This document shows positions 1-5,763 of a DNA stretch of 6,088 bases, in pieces. Below the pieces are notes generated by a model. That model was not told the origin of the DNA. It saw only the letters and a program-made list of their open reading frames with translations, and did not search any database. The stretch is taken from positions 1-6,088 of the forward strand of contig JAICXI010000125.1 of NCBI GenBank assembly GCA_025980505.1. The letters are read 5' to 3'. This stretch comes from a bacterium (lineage in GTDB: Bacteria; Oederibacteriota; Muellerivitia; Muellerivitales; Muellerivitaceae). Position 1 is the first letter of the stretch. Every line of letters begins with the position of its first letter. The translations under genes were made by a program, and so were the position numbers.

Positions 1-1066
1 CGCGCAAAAGCTGGGTTTCCATCTGGCGAAGCAACGTCATGTCCTTCAAGGTGGCGATGGCTCCGATGACCTCCCCGTTGACGCCCCTTAAAACCGAGGT
101 TTCCAAGGTGATGGGCAGGGTCTCGGACCGGGCGGTTTTCAGCTCCACATGGTCCTGGAGGTAGCTTTGCTCCTCCGCCAAGGTGAGCTCCAGGGCCCGG
201 GCCACGGGTTCCAAATTGGACGGCAGTTCCGACAGTTCCTTATCGGCCATCTCGGCCTCCACAAAGCCCGTTATCTGGCGGGCCCCGGCGTTGAAGGTGC
301 GTATTTTCCGGTCTTTTCGGGCGACGATCACGCCGGTTTTCAGCGACGACAACACGCAATGGTGGTATTCGAGGAGGGATTTGAGCTTGCGGTTGGTTTC
401 GGTCAATTTTTGGGTGGAGGTATCCGCTTGCTCGGCCAAGGCCTGGTTCAAGTTACGGAGGTGGTTTTTTTCATCCTCATGCTTCTTTGTTTCCGAGGCT
501 AGAAATCCGCTCATGGCGGCCGCGACGAAAAGGAAGGGGAACCGTACCAGGGAGGCCGTATCCGCGGAAACGAACCGGCCCGTGGCCTTATACTCCAGGA
601 ACCCGTAAAGGGCGCAGGCCACAGCGGCCACGGAAAAAACGCTTTTAACATCCTGGGACAATGCCGAAATGAAGACCGTGGTGAAGAAAATCAGGAACAA
701 ATCCGTGTCGGCGATCCCCGCCAGGTAAAGGCCTCCCGTGATGAAAAAAATGTCGGCCACGAAAAGAAAGGACAAAACGTTCTTTTTTTCAAACCACCGG
801 GAATCGGGGAAAAGCATTCCCAAAATGGAGGCCGCGAACAAGGAAAGGAAAATATCCACCCGGCCGTGGAACAAGGCCGATGTATTTTTCTCATCAAACA
901 TCAACAAGACGACGACGATGAAGAAAACCAAGGCCCGGAAGAGCACCAGGATGTCCTTGGTGCCCAATGGAATGCGCTTCCCTCCCAGCAGCCCCAGGAA
1001 AGGATGGGCCTTGCGGATATCCGAATATTCAGGGGAGTGGGAAAGGCTTAGGGCGGCGGTGTTCAT
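1..1066 (-). CDS. PAS-domain membrane sensor histidine kinase, N-terminal part (cut by window edge)
   Basis: Probable membrane sensor kinase of a two-component system. The reading frame is open from an ATG at 1066 to the window edge, giving 355 residues with no stop. About six hydrophobic segments lie near residues 39-57, 70-86, 97-118, 122-136, 139-156 and 173-190. A charged heptad-like coiled coil (about 192-233) and a PAS domain (about 235-345) follow; the PAS shows GVIVARKDRKI, FNAGARQITGF and a late GEVIGAIATLKDMT strand. The last visible residues, LLRQMETQLLR, resemble the run-in to the His box (HisKA) of NtrB/AtoS/PilS-type kinases, so the phospho-acceptor His and ATPase domain should lie just outside. 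Six helices followed by PAS resembles PilS, but no pilus gene is visible, so I give no symbol. An in-frame TAA four codons upstream makes this ATG the first possible start. No clear Shine-Dalgarno precedes it. The kinase assignment is inferred, because the catalytic part is not in the window. Confidence 0.85.
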   Translation of the reverse strand, partial: MNTAALSLSHSPEYSDIRKAHPFLGLLGGKRIPLGTKDILVLFRALVFFIVVVLLMFDEKNTSALFHGRVDIFLSLFAASILGMLFPDSRWFEKKNVLSFLFVADIFFITGGLYLAGIADTDLFLIFFTTVFISALSQDVKSVFSVAAVACALYGFLEYKATGRFVSADTASLVRFPFLFVAAAMSGFLASETKKHEDEKNHLRNLNQALAEQADTSTQKLTETNRKLKSLLEYHHCVLSSLKTGVIVARKDRKIRTFNAGARQITGFVEAEMADKELSELPSNLEPVARALELTLAEEQSYLQDHVELKTARSETLPITLETSVLRGVNGEVIGAIATLKDMTLLRQMETQLLR

Positions 1067-1254
1067 GGTGGTACTTTAAAAAGCAAAGGTCATGCCACAA
1101 AAAGGCCATGAAAACCGTGGAATGGGGCGCCCCTTCGAGCCCGGCTTTCAAAAAAAGATTCGCTTTGACCCAGGGGGTTATTTTTACCCATTTCCCAGGG
1201 AGGCTTCCATTTTTCCTTGAGCCGGGTGCTGAAAAAGTATCCTTCGGCGCCCCG
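1067..1254. other. Non-coding gap between tgt and the sensor kinase gene
   Basis: This 188-base stretch holds no credible gene; the small ORF crossing it on the minus strand lacks family-like sequence and overlaps the ends of both neighbours. It contains the sigma-54 candidate at 1082-1097, a perfect 10-base palindrome GGGGCGCCCC at 1124-1133, and A/T tracts. A weak minus-strand hairpin (CCACG-GTTTT-CATGG, one mismatched pair) is followed by CCTTTTTG at about 1101-1120. It is too short to call a terminator for tgt. Whether the kinase gene is also read through from tgt cannot be decided from the sequence. Confidence 0.6.
1082..1097 (-). promoter_or_regulatory. Candidate sigma-54 (RpoN) -24/-12 promoter for the sensor kinase gene
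   Basis: The minus strand reads TGGCATGACCTTTGCT. The established sigma-54 consensus is TGGCACG-N4-TTGCW, and this differs at one position (C to T). The nearly invariant GG and GC dinucleotides are separated by exactly 10 nt, as required. The site lies in non-coding sequence and points at the kinase gene. The expected transcription start is near 1071, leaving only about 5 nt before the ATG at 1066. That is unusually short, but the ATG also lacks a Shine-Dalgarno, so a nearly leaderless message is possible. A chance match cannot be excluded. I see no convincing upstream activator site. Confidence 0.45.
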
Positions 1255-1266
1255 TCAAGCCCCGGC
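1126..1266 (-). repeat. Pair of imperfect 20-base direct repeats around the tgt stop codon
   Basis: Two similar copies lie on the minus strand. One (1246-1266) spans the tgt stop codon and the other (1126-1145) lies about 120 bases downstream. Both begin GCCGGG and end GGGGCGCC. They align with two mismatches and a one-base gap. The flanking sequences do not match. This could be a remnant of a small duplication or chance similarity in GC-rich sequence. Confidence 0.3.
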
Positions 1267-2385
1267 CGGGCCGAAATATTCCTCCAGGAACCCGCGTTTG
1301 GCTTCCCCAAAACGGTTTTCCACGATGGCGTTCCGGATCAAGGCCGTGACTTCCGTCATGAAGTGGAGGTTGTGGAGGCTGAGCAATCGCAGCACCAGCA
1401 ACTCCTCGGCCTGGAACAGATGCCGCAAATAAGCCTTCGTGTAGTTGCGGCAGCATTCGCAGGAACAATCCGGATCCAGGGACGTCAGGTCCCCCGCGTA
1501 TCGGGCGTTCTTCAGGGCAATCCCACCCCTCCGGGTCAAGGCCGTTCCATTCCGCGCGATCCGCGTGGGCATGACGCAATCGAACATGTCCATGCCGCGC
1601 TCCACGCACTCCCAAAGGTCCTCGGGGGTTCCCACCCCCATCAAATAGCGCGGCTTGTCCGCGGGAAGATAAGGCGCCGTGTATTTCACCACTTCGTAAA
1701 TGCTTTCCTTGGGTTCGCCCACCGAGACCCCGCCGATGGCGTAACCCGGAAACTCCAATAGCCCCAACTGTTTGGCGCTTTTTTCGCGCAAATGCGGGAA
1801 ATTGGACCCTTGGACGATCCCATAAAGGGCCTGTCGGGATTCCCGGCCGCTTTTCCGGTGGGCGGCCAGGCACCGTTCCGCCCAACGGGCGGTTCGATCC
1901 ACCGATTCCTCAACATATTTCTCCGTGGACGGATAGGGAATGCATTCGTCGAAAGCCATGATGATGTCCGCCCCGATTTGGTGCTGCAGCATCGTGGCCG
2001 ACTCGGGAGTCATTTCCCAGGGGCTGCCGTCCAAGTGGGACTGGAACCGGACGCCGTCCTCGCTGATTTGGCGCAAATCCGCCAGGCTGAAGACCTGGAA
2101 TCCCCCGCTGTCCGTCAAAATGGGCTTCTCCCAATGCATGAAGGCGTGCAATCCGCCGGCCCTCGCCAAAAGCTCCGCTCCCGGCCGGAGCATCAAGTGG
2201 TAGGTGTTGGCCAGCAGGATCTCGGAACCGCAGGCCATGACGTCTTCCGACGACAGGGCCTTGACCGAGGCCTGGGTCCCCACGGGCATATAACAGGGGG
2301 TCCGGACTTCCCCATGGTCCAGCTTCAAAAGGCCCGTGCGGGCGGATGTTTTCAAGTCGCGGGCGACGACCTTAAATTCGTGCAA
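1255..2385 (-). CDS. tgt: tRNA-guanine transglycosylase (queuine/preQ1 tRNA-ribosyltransferase)
   Basis: Cytosolic enzyme that exchanges guanine-34 in tRNAs with GUN anticodons (Asp, Asn, His, Tyr) for the queuosine precursor preQ1. The 376-residue TIM-barrel protein is of normal family length. Visible active-site residues are Asp92 in TDSGGFQVFSL, Asp146 in FDEC, Gln192 in GIVQG, the GGVSVGE loop (218-224) and nucleophile Asp269 in MFDCVMPTR. The zinc site is Cys307, Cys309, Cys312 and His338. Cys148 and Val222 match the bacterial preQ1-type pocket rather than the eukaryotic queuine-type pocket (GGLSGGE). The start is a TTG at 2385: an in-frame TGA, the stop of the upstream gene, lies just before it, and the resulting N-terminus (HEFKVVARDLKTSARTG) aligns with other Tgt proteins. 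An AGG about 9 nt upstream serves as ribosome binding site. Only 3 nt separate it from the YfhO-like gene, implying coupled translation. All key residues are intact. Confidence 0.97.
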   Translation of the reverse strand: MHEFKVVARDLKTSARTGLLKLDHGEVRTPCYMPVGTQASVKALSSEDVMACGSEILLANTYHLMLRPGAELLARAGGLHAFMHWEKPILTDSGGFQVFSLADLRQISEDGVRFQSHLDGSPWEMTPESATMLQHQIGADIIMAFDECIPYPSTEKYVEESVDRTARWAERCLAAHRKSGRESRQALYGIVQGSNFPHLREKSAKQLGLLEFPGYAIGGVSVGEPKESIYEVVKYTAPYLPADKPRYLMGVGTPEDLWECVERGMDMFDCVMPTRIARNGTALTRRGGIALKNARYAGDLTSLDPDCSCECCRNYTKAYLRHLFQAEELLVLRLLSLHNLHFMTEVTALIRNAIVENRFGEAKRGFLEEYFGPAGA

Positions 2386-2397
2386 AATTCATTTCCT
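2386..2397 (-). promoter_or_regulatory. Junction and ribosome binding site coupling the YfhO-like gene to tgt
   Basis: On the minus strand the YfhO-like gene ends ...AGGAAATGA. The AGG at 2397-2395 lies 9 nt before the TTG start of tgt, and the stop TGA (2391-2389) lies 3 nt before it. An ATGA at 2392-2389 looks like a classic overlap start, but that frame (MNFARI) stops after six codons. The TTG is therefore the start that fits the protein family. Confidence 0.6.
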
Positions 2398-4572
2398 TTT
2401 CCTTGATCCCACTAAAAAATCCAAGCCGAACCCGCTCCAAAAAACGACCGCCAACAGGGAAAGGAAGCATCCGAGCCGAAACGAGGCGGGCCGATAGACG
2501 ACCTCGGCTTGCGTTTCACCCGGTCCCAGGACCAAACCCCGGAAATCATGGTTGACCGCCTCCAAAGGCCGCCAACATCCCTTCACCCCTCCCCACCAGC
2601 CGGGGTAGGCCCATTCGCTGGAAACCAGCAAGGCCTTCCCCTTCCCTACGGCTTGGAGGTCCACCGCGTTGGGGGTCCGGGAAGTTTCCCAAACCTTTCT
2701 CCGGACGTAAAGCCCTTGTTTCAATGCGTCGGCCACCAGGCAGTCCTTGGAAAAGTCGAAGGTCGGTGCGCCATAGCGTTCCTCGTCCGCCTTCCACGAC
2801 CCCGAAACCTCCGCCTTTTCGACGGAAAACCACTTGGGTTGGGGTTCCGGGTTTTCCCAAAAAGACGGCGCCGGCCCCGGCCCCTCTTTCACCGGCCCCA
2901 ATACATAACGGACGTTCAAATAATCGAGAATTTTCCGCCGGACCGGAGGCCCCACTTCAAGCGGTGCGTAATACCAATGAAGCTCCTCTTTTAAAAAGAT
3001 CGGATTGGAATAAGCGACCTCCTCCAGGCCGTAGGCCAGGGGCCAGTCCGGGATCAAGAGGTCCTTTAATCGCCGGTAAACATCCGGAACGCTGTTGCCC
3101 GAAACCACGTGGTATTGATCCACAAAGTCCGGCGCCTGGTAAATCCTTCCCGCCGCGGTGAGGCGGCCGCACAGGGCGGGTCGCTCATCGTAATAGGACC
3201 GATCCAAGGTGAAATGGAAGCTTCGGACCACCGGCCCCAGGGACAAAACAAGCGACGCCAGACAAAAAGCCCACCTCCAGGCGGTGCGGACTTTTTTCCA
3301 TCCCGCCAAAACCAGCAACAACAAGGCCGCCCAAAAGCTCGGGAGTTCCCAGGGGACTCCCCCCAAAAGCGCCATCCCAAAGACACCCAAGGACAAGGCC
3401 AACCACAGGCTAAAAGGGTTGGCCCCCCTGCTTTCCTCGGGATTCATCAGGCGTTCCGCTCCCGCCAATGCCGCTCCCACCGTGACAAAAAGGACCAAAG
3501 GGATCCAATAACCGGATCTCGCCACCCACCGGTAGCCGGGGCAGAAGGCCTTGAGCCATCCTCCCACGGCGGCTTTTTCACCCAGGCTCAACACCAAAAG
3601 GGTGGCCCCAAGGGGCAAGGACGCCTTCCCCCGGCCCCGCCCCAAGCCCCAAAAAGCCAAAACCACAATGGGCAAACCAATTAAGTAAACCGAAACAAAA
3701 AACGGCGCGTCCGGATGGGAATAGAGGGGATGCCCCAGGTAAAAGGGGTTGAACCAGGTCGCCAAGTTCGCCGGGCCCATGGCGTCCGCCATGTCCAGGC
3801 GCCGGTGGGCATTGCTAAAAGCGGTCATTTCCCAGAAAGGCAGTGCCCAAGCGGCGGCAAAAAGGGCGGCGACCCCTAAGGCCCCGGCTCCTTTCCACCA
3901 TTGGGCCGGCGCGATTCTTCCTTGTTCCTCCCACCCGGACCGAAAAAGCCATTCCAACGCCAGGGCGAGCCAAGTGAGATAAGCCATCACCGGATAGCCG
4001 GCCGTCATTTGCAGGGCCGCCGACAAGGACAACCCCCACCATGCCCCCTTCCGGTTTTGACGCAGCCGCTCGGCGGACCCGAAGACCCAGGGTATCCAGG
4101 AACAAGTGAAAAACATGGAAGGCGCCCAGGTGAGGCTCACCGCGTTGGCGGAAAAACCGAAGGCCAGGCATCCCAAGAAGGAGGCGGGCCGGCTGAAACC
4201 CCGGCCTTTCGACCAAAACCAAAATCCGCCCAGGAGCCATAAATGGTGGAGCAAGGTAAGCCAAGTAAAGGCGCCGGTGGGGTTGAGCCATTGGTACAAA
4301 AGGATCTTGGGAGGATACCAAACCGCCATTTCCGGATCCGCCAGGTAAGGCGTCCCCATTCCGGCATCGGGGTTCCAAAGCGGAAGCAGTCCCCCGTGGA
4401 TGACCCCGCTCCCCCATTTCCAAAGCGGGTAAAAAAACCGGGAACAATCGAGGAACACGAAAGTTTGATGCCAGAAGAGCACCCGGAAATGGAAAAGGGC
4501 CCAAAAGATCCCGATCCCTAAGAGGAAGGGTAAATCCGGCCTGTTTTTTTCAAAAAAGCGGGAGCGTTTCAT
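2389..4572 (-). CDS. YfhO-family multi-pass membrane protein (GT-C-like, probable glycosyltransferase or modifier)
   Basis: Inner-membrane protein of 727 residues. The first helix (about 15-33) is followed by an outer loop with LDCSRFFYPLW (Asp42), PLWNP (64-68) and YLADPEMAVWYPP (Asp79). Acidic residues in this first loop are typical of the GT-C glycosyltransferase superfamily, to which YfhO proteins belong. Roughly ten more hydrophobic segments run to about residue 450. Next comes a soluble, presumably periplasmic domain (about 452-690) whose end, WAYPGWWGGVKG through VVYRPASFRLG, carries the YfhO C-terminal signature. A last helix (about 697-720) and a basic RKRK tail close the protein. 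In Bacillus, YfhO takes part in GlcNAc decoration of lipoteichoic acid; the substrate here is unknown and glycosyl transfer is inferred. The ATG at 4572 has only a weak AGG nearby. The gene sits 3 nt upstream of tgt and diverges from the globin gene. No frameshift or lost segment is apparent. Confidence 0.82.
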   Translation of the reverse strand: MKRSRFFEKNRPDLPFLLGIGIFWALFHFRVLFWHQTFVFLDCSRFFYPLWKWGSGVIHGGLLPLWNPDAGMGTPYLADPEMAVWYPPKILLYQWLNPTGAFTWLTLLHHLWLLGGFWFWSKGRGFSRPASFLGCLAFGFSANAVSLTWAPSMFFTCSWIPWVFGSAERLRQNRKGAWWGLSLSAALQMTAGYPVMAYLTWLALALEWLFRSGWEEQGRIAPAQWWKGAGALGVAALFAAAWALPFWEMTAFSNAHRRLDMADAMGPANLATWFNPFYLGHPLYSHPDAPFFVSVYLIGLPIVVLAFWGLGRGRGKASLPLGATLLVLSLGEKAAVGGWLKAFCPGYRWVARSGYWIPLVLFVTVGAALAGAERLMNPEESRGANPFSLWLALSLGVFGMALLGGVPWELPSFWAALLLLVLAGWKKVRTAWRWAFCLASLVLSLGPVVRSFHFTLDRSYYDERPALCGRLTAAGRIYQAPDFVDQYHVVSGNSVPDVYRRLKDLLIPDWPLAYGLEEVAYSNPIFLKEELHWYYAPLEVGPPVRRKILDYLNVRYVLGPVKEGPGPAPSFWENPEPQPKWFSVEKAEVSGSWKADEERYGAPTFDFSKDCLVADALKQGLYVRRKVWETSRTPNAVDLQAVGKGKALLVSSEWAYPGWWGGVKGCWRPLEAVNHDFRGLVLGPGETQAEVVYRPASFRLGCFLSLLAVVFWSGFGLDFLVGSRKRK

Positions 4573-4657
4573 CGCCTAATAAGATAAAAGGGACGGGACC
4601 GATTGGGTAAACTTTCGCGACTTTTCATGCCGAAAGATCACGTGAACCGGAGGTTTT
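4573..4657. promoter_or_regulatory. Divergent intergenic region between the YfhO-like gene and the globin gene
   Basis: These 85 bases must hold any local promoters for both divergent genes. An inverted repeat CTTTCG-N13-CGAAAG occupies 4612-4636, and a perfect 8-base palindrome TCACGTGA lies at 4638-4645; either could be a regulator site for the globin. A GGAGG at 4649-4653, four bases before the globin ATG, is a strong ribosome binding site. For the minus strand, TTTACC (4606-4611) and TTTATC (4583-4588) with 17-nt spacing form a weak sigma-70-like pair, which would start transcription almost at the YfhO-like ATG. No good -10/-35 pair is visible on the plus strand. Confidence 0.4.
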
Positions 4658-5092
4658 ATGGATCATCCCCGTCCTATTTTCGTGCCGCCCGGGGGACCTC
4701 CCCAGGGTCCGGGCCCGGATCGGGGGATTTACGCCCGGATGGGAGAGGAAAACATCTTCAAAATGATGTCGGATTTTTACGGGGAGCTCGAAAAGTCCCC
4801 CCTCCGGCCCCTTTTTCCCCCGGACATGGAGGAGGCTTCCCGCAGGTCCGCCCTCTTCTTTGTGACGCTCCTGGGAGGGCCTCCCCTTTACGCGGAAAAA
4901 CACGGCCCTCCCCGCATGCGGGCAAGGCACCTTCCTTTCGGGATTGATGAAAAGGCAAGGCAGGTTTGGCTGGGCTGTTTTGGGAAGATCCTGGAAGGCG
5001 CTGAAGCCAAGTACGGGTTCCCGGGCGAACACCTGGAAGGCTTCAAAAGGTTCCTGGAGGATTTTTCAGCTTGGATGGTGAACAAGGCCTGA
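4658..5092 (+). CDS. Group II truncated hemoglobin (trHbO type)
   Basis: Small cytosolic haem protein of 144 residues with the two-on-two globin fold. Group II members bind oxygen and related ligands and are linked to redox or nitrosative stress, though their roles vary. Key residues by alignment with mycobacterial trHbO: B10 Tyr41 (DFY), CD1 Phe53 (LRPLFPPD), proximal F8 His91 (RARHLPF) and G8 Trp104 (VWLGC). G8 Trp is the group II hallmark. The LFFVTLLGGPPLY stretch (66-78) is also typical. Two oddities stand out. Residues 1-24 form a Pro/Gly-rich extension ahead of the usual start (IYARMGEENIF). Where most relatives have GHPRLRMRH, this protein has GPPRMRARH, losing the conserved His of that loop. 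The ATG at 4658 has a strong GGAGG four bases upstream, so the extension is probably translated. The gene diverges from the YfhO-like gene, converges on the acetyltransferase gene, and stands alone on its strand. Confidence 0.93.
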   Translation: MDHPRPIFVPPGGPPQGPGPDRGIYARMGEENIFKMMSDFYGELEKSPLRPLFPPDMEEASRRSALFFVTLLGGPPLYAEKHGPPRMRARHLPFGIDEKARQVWLGCFGKILEGAEAKYGFPGEHLEGFKRFLEDFSAWMVNKA

Positions 5093-5139
5093 AGGGCCCC
5101 GGCACCCGCTTGAAACCGCCGGCCCGTCAGGAACCCCGC
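5093..5139. terminator. Possible stem-loop between convergent globin and acetyltransferase genes
   Basis: The 47-base gap between the two convergent stop codons contains GGGCCCCGGC (5094-5103) and GCCGGCCC (5118-5125). These can pair as an 8-bp stem with a 2-base bulge and a 14-base loop. The structure would form on either strand. No T-tract follows on either side, so it is not a canonical intrinsic terminator; it may slow polymerase or be incidental in GC-rich DNA. Confidence 0.3.
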
Positions 5140-5649
5140 TTATTTTCTCCGCGCCCTTTTCCGTCGGCGGGCGGTCCGGGGCTTCGCCTTGGAAGGCGTC
5201 CGGGACGGGATTTTCTTGTAATAGATCAATTCCGGGTTGTCGCGGTCCAAGTGGGAAATGAACCCGGCCTTCACGTAGCCCGCCCGTTCGAAAACGGTCT
5301 GCATGGCCTTGTTGGAGCGGTTGGTCGAGGAAAAAAGCTTGTTCCCCGGGCAGAAATTTTCCATGGCGTCAATCAAGGCCGTCGCCACCCCATGCCGGCG
5401 CATCCGAGGATGGACCACCACCAGGTCGATGAAATAATGGCTGTAGAAATCCTTGGTCCAGATGAGGAACCCGGCAGGTATGTGGCCCAGGAAGGCCACA
5501 AAGGCCCTTTTTTCCTTGAGGCCGGCGTTTAAGTGCCGGAGCTTATGCCATTTGGGCGCGGCGGCCTTATTGATCTCGACCATGGCCTCCAGGTCTTTAG
5601 CCCGGGCGGCCTGGATGCGGAGCTTGAATTCCCTTTCGATGATGCCCAT
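5140..5649 (-). CDS. GNAT-family N-acetyltransferase with a basic C-terminal tail
   Basis: Predicted cytosolic acetyltransferase that moves an acetyl group from acetyl-CoA to an amine; the substrate is unknown. With the ATG at 5649 it has 169 residues, a usual size for a single GNAT domain. Motif A is visible as IDLVVVHPRMRRHGVATAL (74-92), with acetyl-CoA pyrophosphate-loop residues R84-x-x-G87-x-A89. Motif B follows with NRSNKAMQTVFERAGYVKAGF (110-130). The domain ends around NPELIYYKKI (138-147). The last 21 residues (149-169) are an unusual tail with 12 Arg or Lys, ending ARRRKRARRK, as seen in nucleic-acid-binding or ribosome-associated tails. An in-frame TTG at 5697 would add 16 residues (MFVKCSCQPHHRKEND) unlike the family, and the likely promoter lies inside that stretch, so I prefer the ATG. 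It has no clear Shine-Dalgarno. The gene follows queA by 113 bases on the same strand. Confidence 0.88.
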   Translation of the reverse strand: MGIIEREFKLRIQAARAKDLEAMVEINKAAAPKWHKLRHLNAGLKEKRAFVAFLGHIPAGFLIWTKDFYSHYFIDLVVVHPRMRRHGVATALIDAMENFCPGNKLFSSTNRSNKAMQTVFERAGYVKAGFISHLDRDNPELIYYKKIPSRTPSKAKPRTARRRKRARRK

Positions 5650-5684
5650 GTCGTTTTCTTTTCGGTGATGTGGTTGGCAGGAGC

Positions 5685-5690
5685 ATTTTA
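5685..5690 (-). promoter_or_regulatory. Possible -10 element for the acetyltransferase gene
   Basis: The minus strand has TAAAAT, five of six matches to the sigma-70 -10 box. Transcription would begin about 30 nt before the ATG at 5649, which is a sensible leader. The sequence 17-18 bases upstream (CTGCCG or CCTGCC) is a poor -35 match, so this is only a candidate. Confidence 0.25.
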
Positions 5691-5748
5691 CAAACAAACA
5701 GCTTCCCCGGCAGGTGTTTTTTCACGGCCCTTTTACGTGGAAAGGGGG

Positions 5749-5763
5749 GGCCGGGGCCCGGCC
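5749..5763 (-). other. GC-only hairpin overlapping the queA stop codon
   Basis: A 15-base interrupted palindrome, read on the minus strand as GGCCGG-GCC-CCGGCC, can fold as a 6-bp GC stem with a 3-base loop. Its first base is the last base of the queA TAG stop. It is followed by a C-run and then TTTCC rather than a T-tract, so it is not a standard intrinsic terminator. It could act as a weak pause or 3' end protector for queA mRNA. Confidence 0.3.

Noticed and set aside
149..608. Two overlapping plus-strand frames (117 and 141 residues) near the left edge
   Set aside because: They are antisense to the sensor kinase, whose frame shows clear helices and a PAS domain without interruption.
1101..1120. 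Possible intrinsic terminator after tgt
   Set aside because: The stem is only five pairs with one mismatch, and the T-run is short and interrupted.
967..1761. A 264-residue open frame on the plus strand
   Set aside because: It lies antisense to tgt, has no recognisable domain, and tgt on the other strand has every catalytic residue; long antisense frames are common in GC-rich genes.
1184..1885. A 233-residue open frame on the minus strand overlapping tgt in another frame
   Set aside because: It is a Gly/Pro/Arg-rich low-information translation without family features; tgt explains the stretch.
1792..2406. A 204-residue plus-strand frame across the start of tgt
   Set aside because: Antisense shadow with no domain and no ribosome binding site of note.
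3109..3684. A 191-residue plus-strand frame rich in Gln, Pro and Lys
   Set aside because: Its composition is what antisense translation of a hydrophobic membrane-protein gene gives; the YfhO-like gene on the minus strand is intact.
3815..4504. A 229-residue minus-strand frame inside the YfhO-like gene
   Set aside because: Alternative-frame shadow, Arg/Gly/Pro rich, with no motif.
5650..5697. Longer form of the acetyltransferase starting at a TTG
   Set aside because: The extra 16 residues do not resemble the family, and the best -10 element lies within them; the ATG at 5649 fits better.
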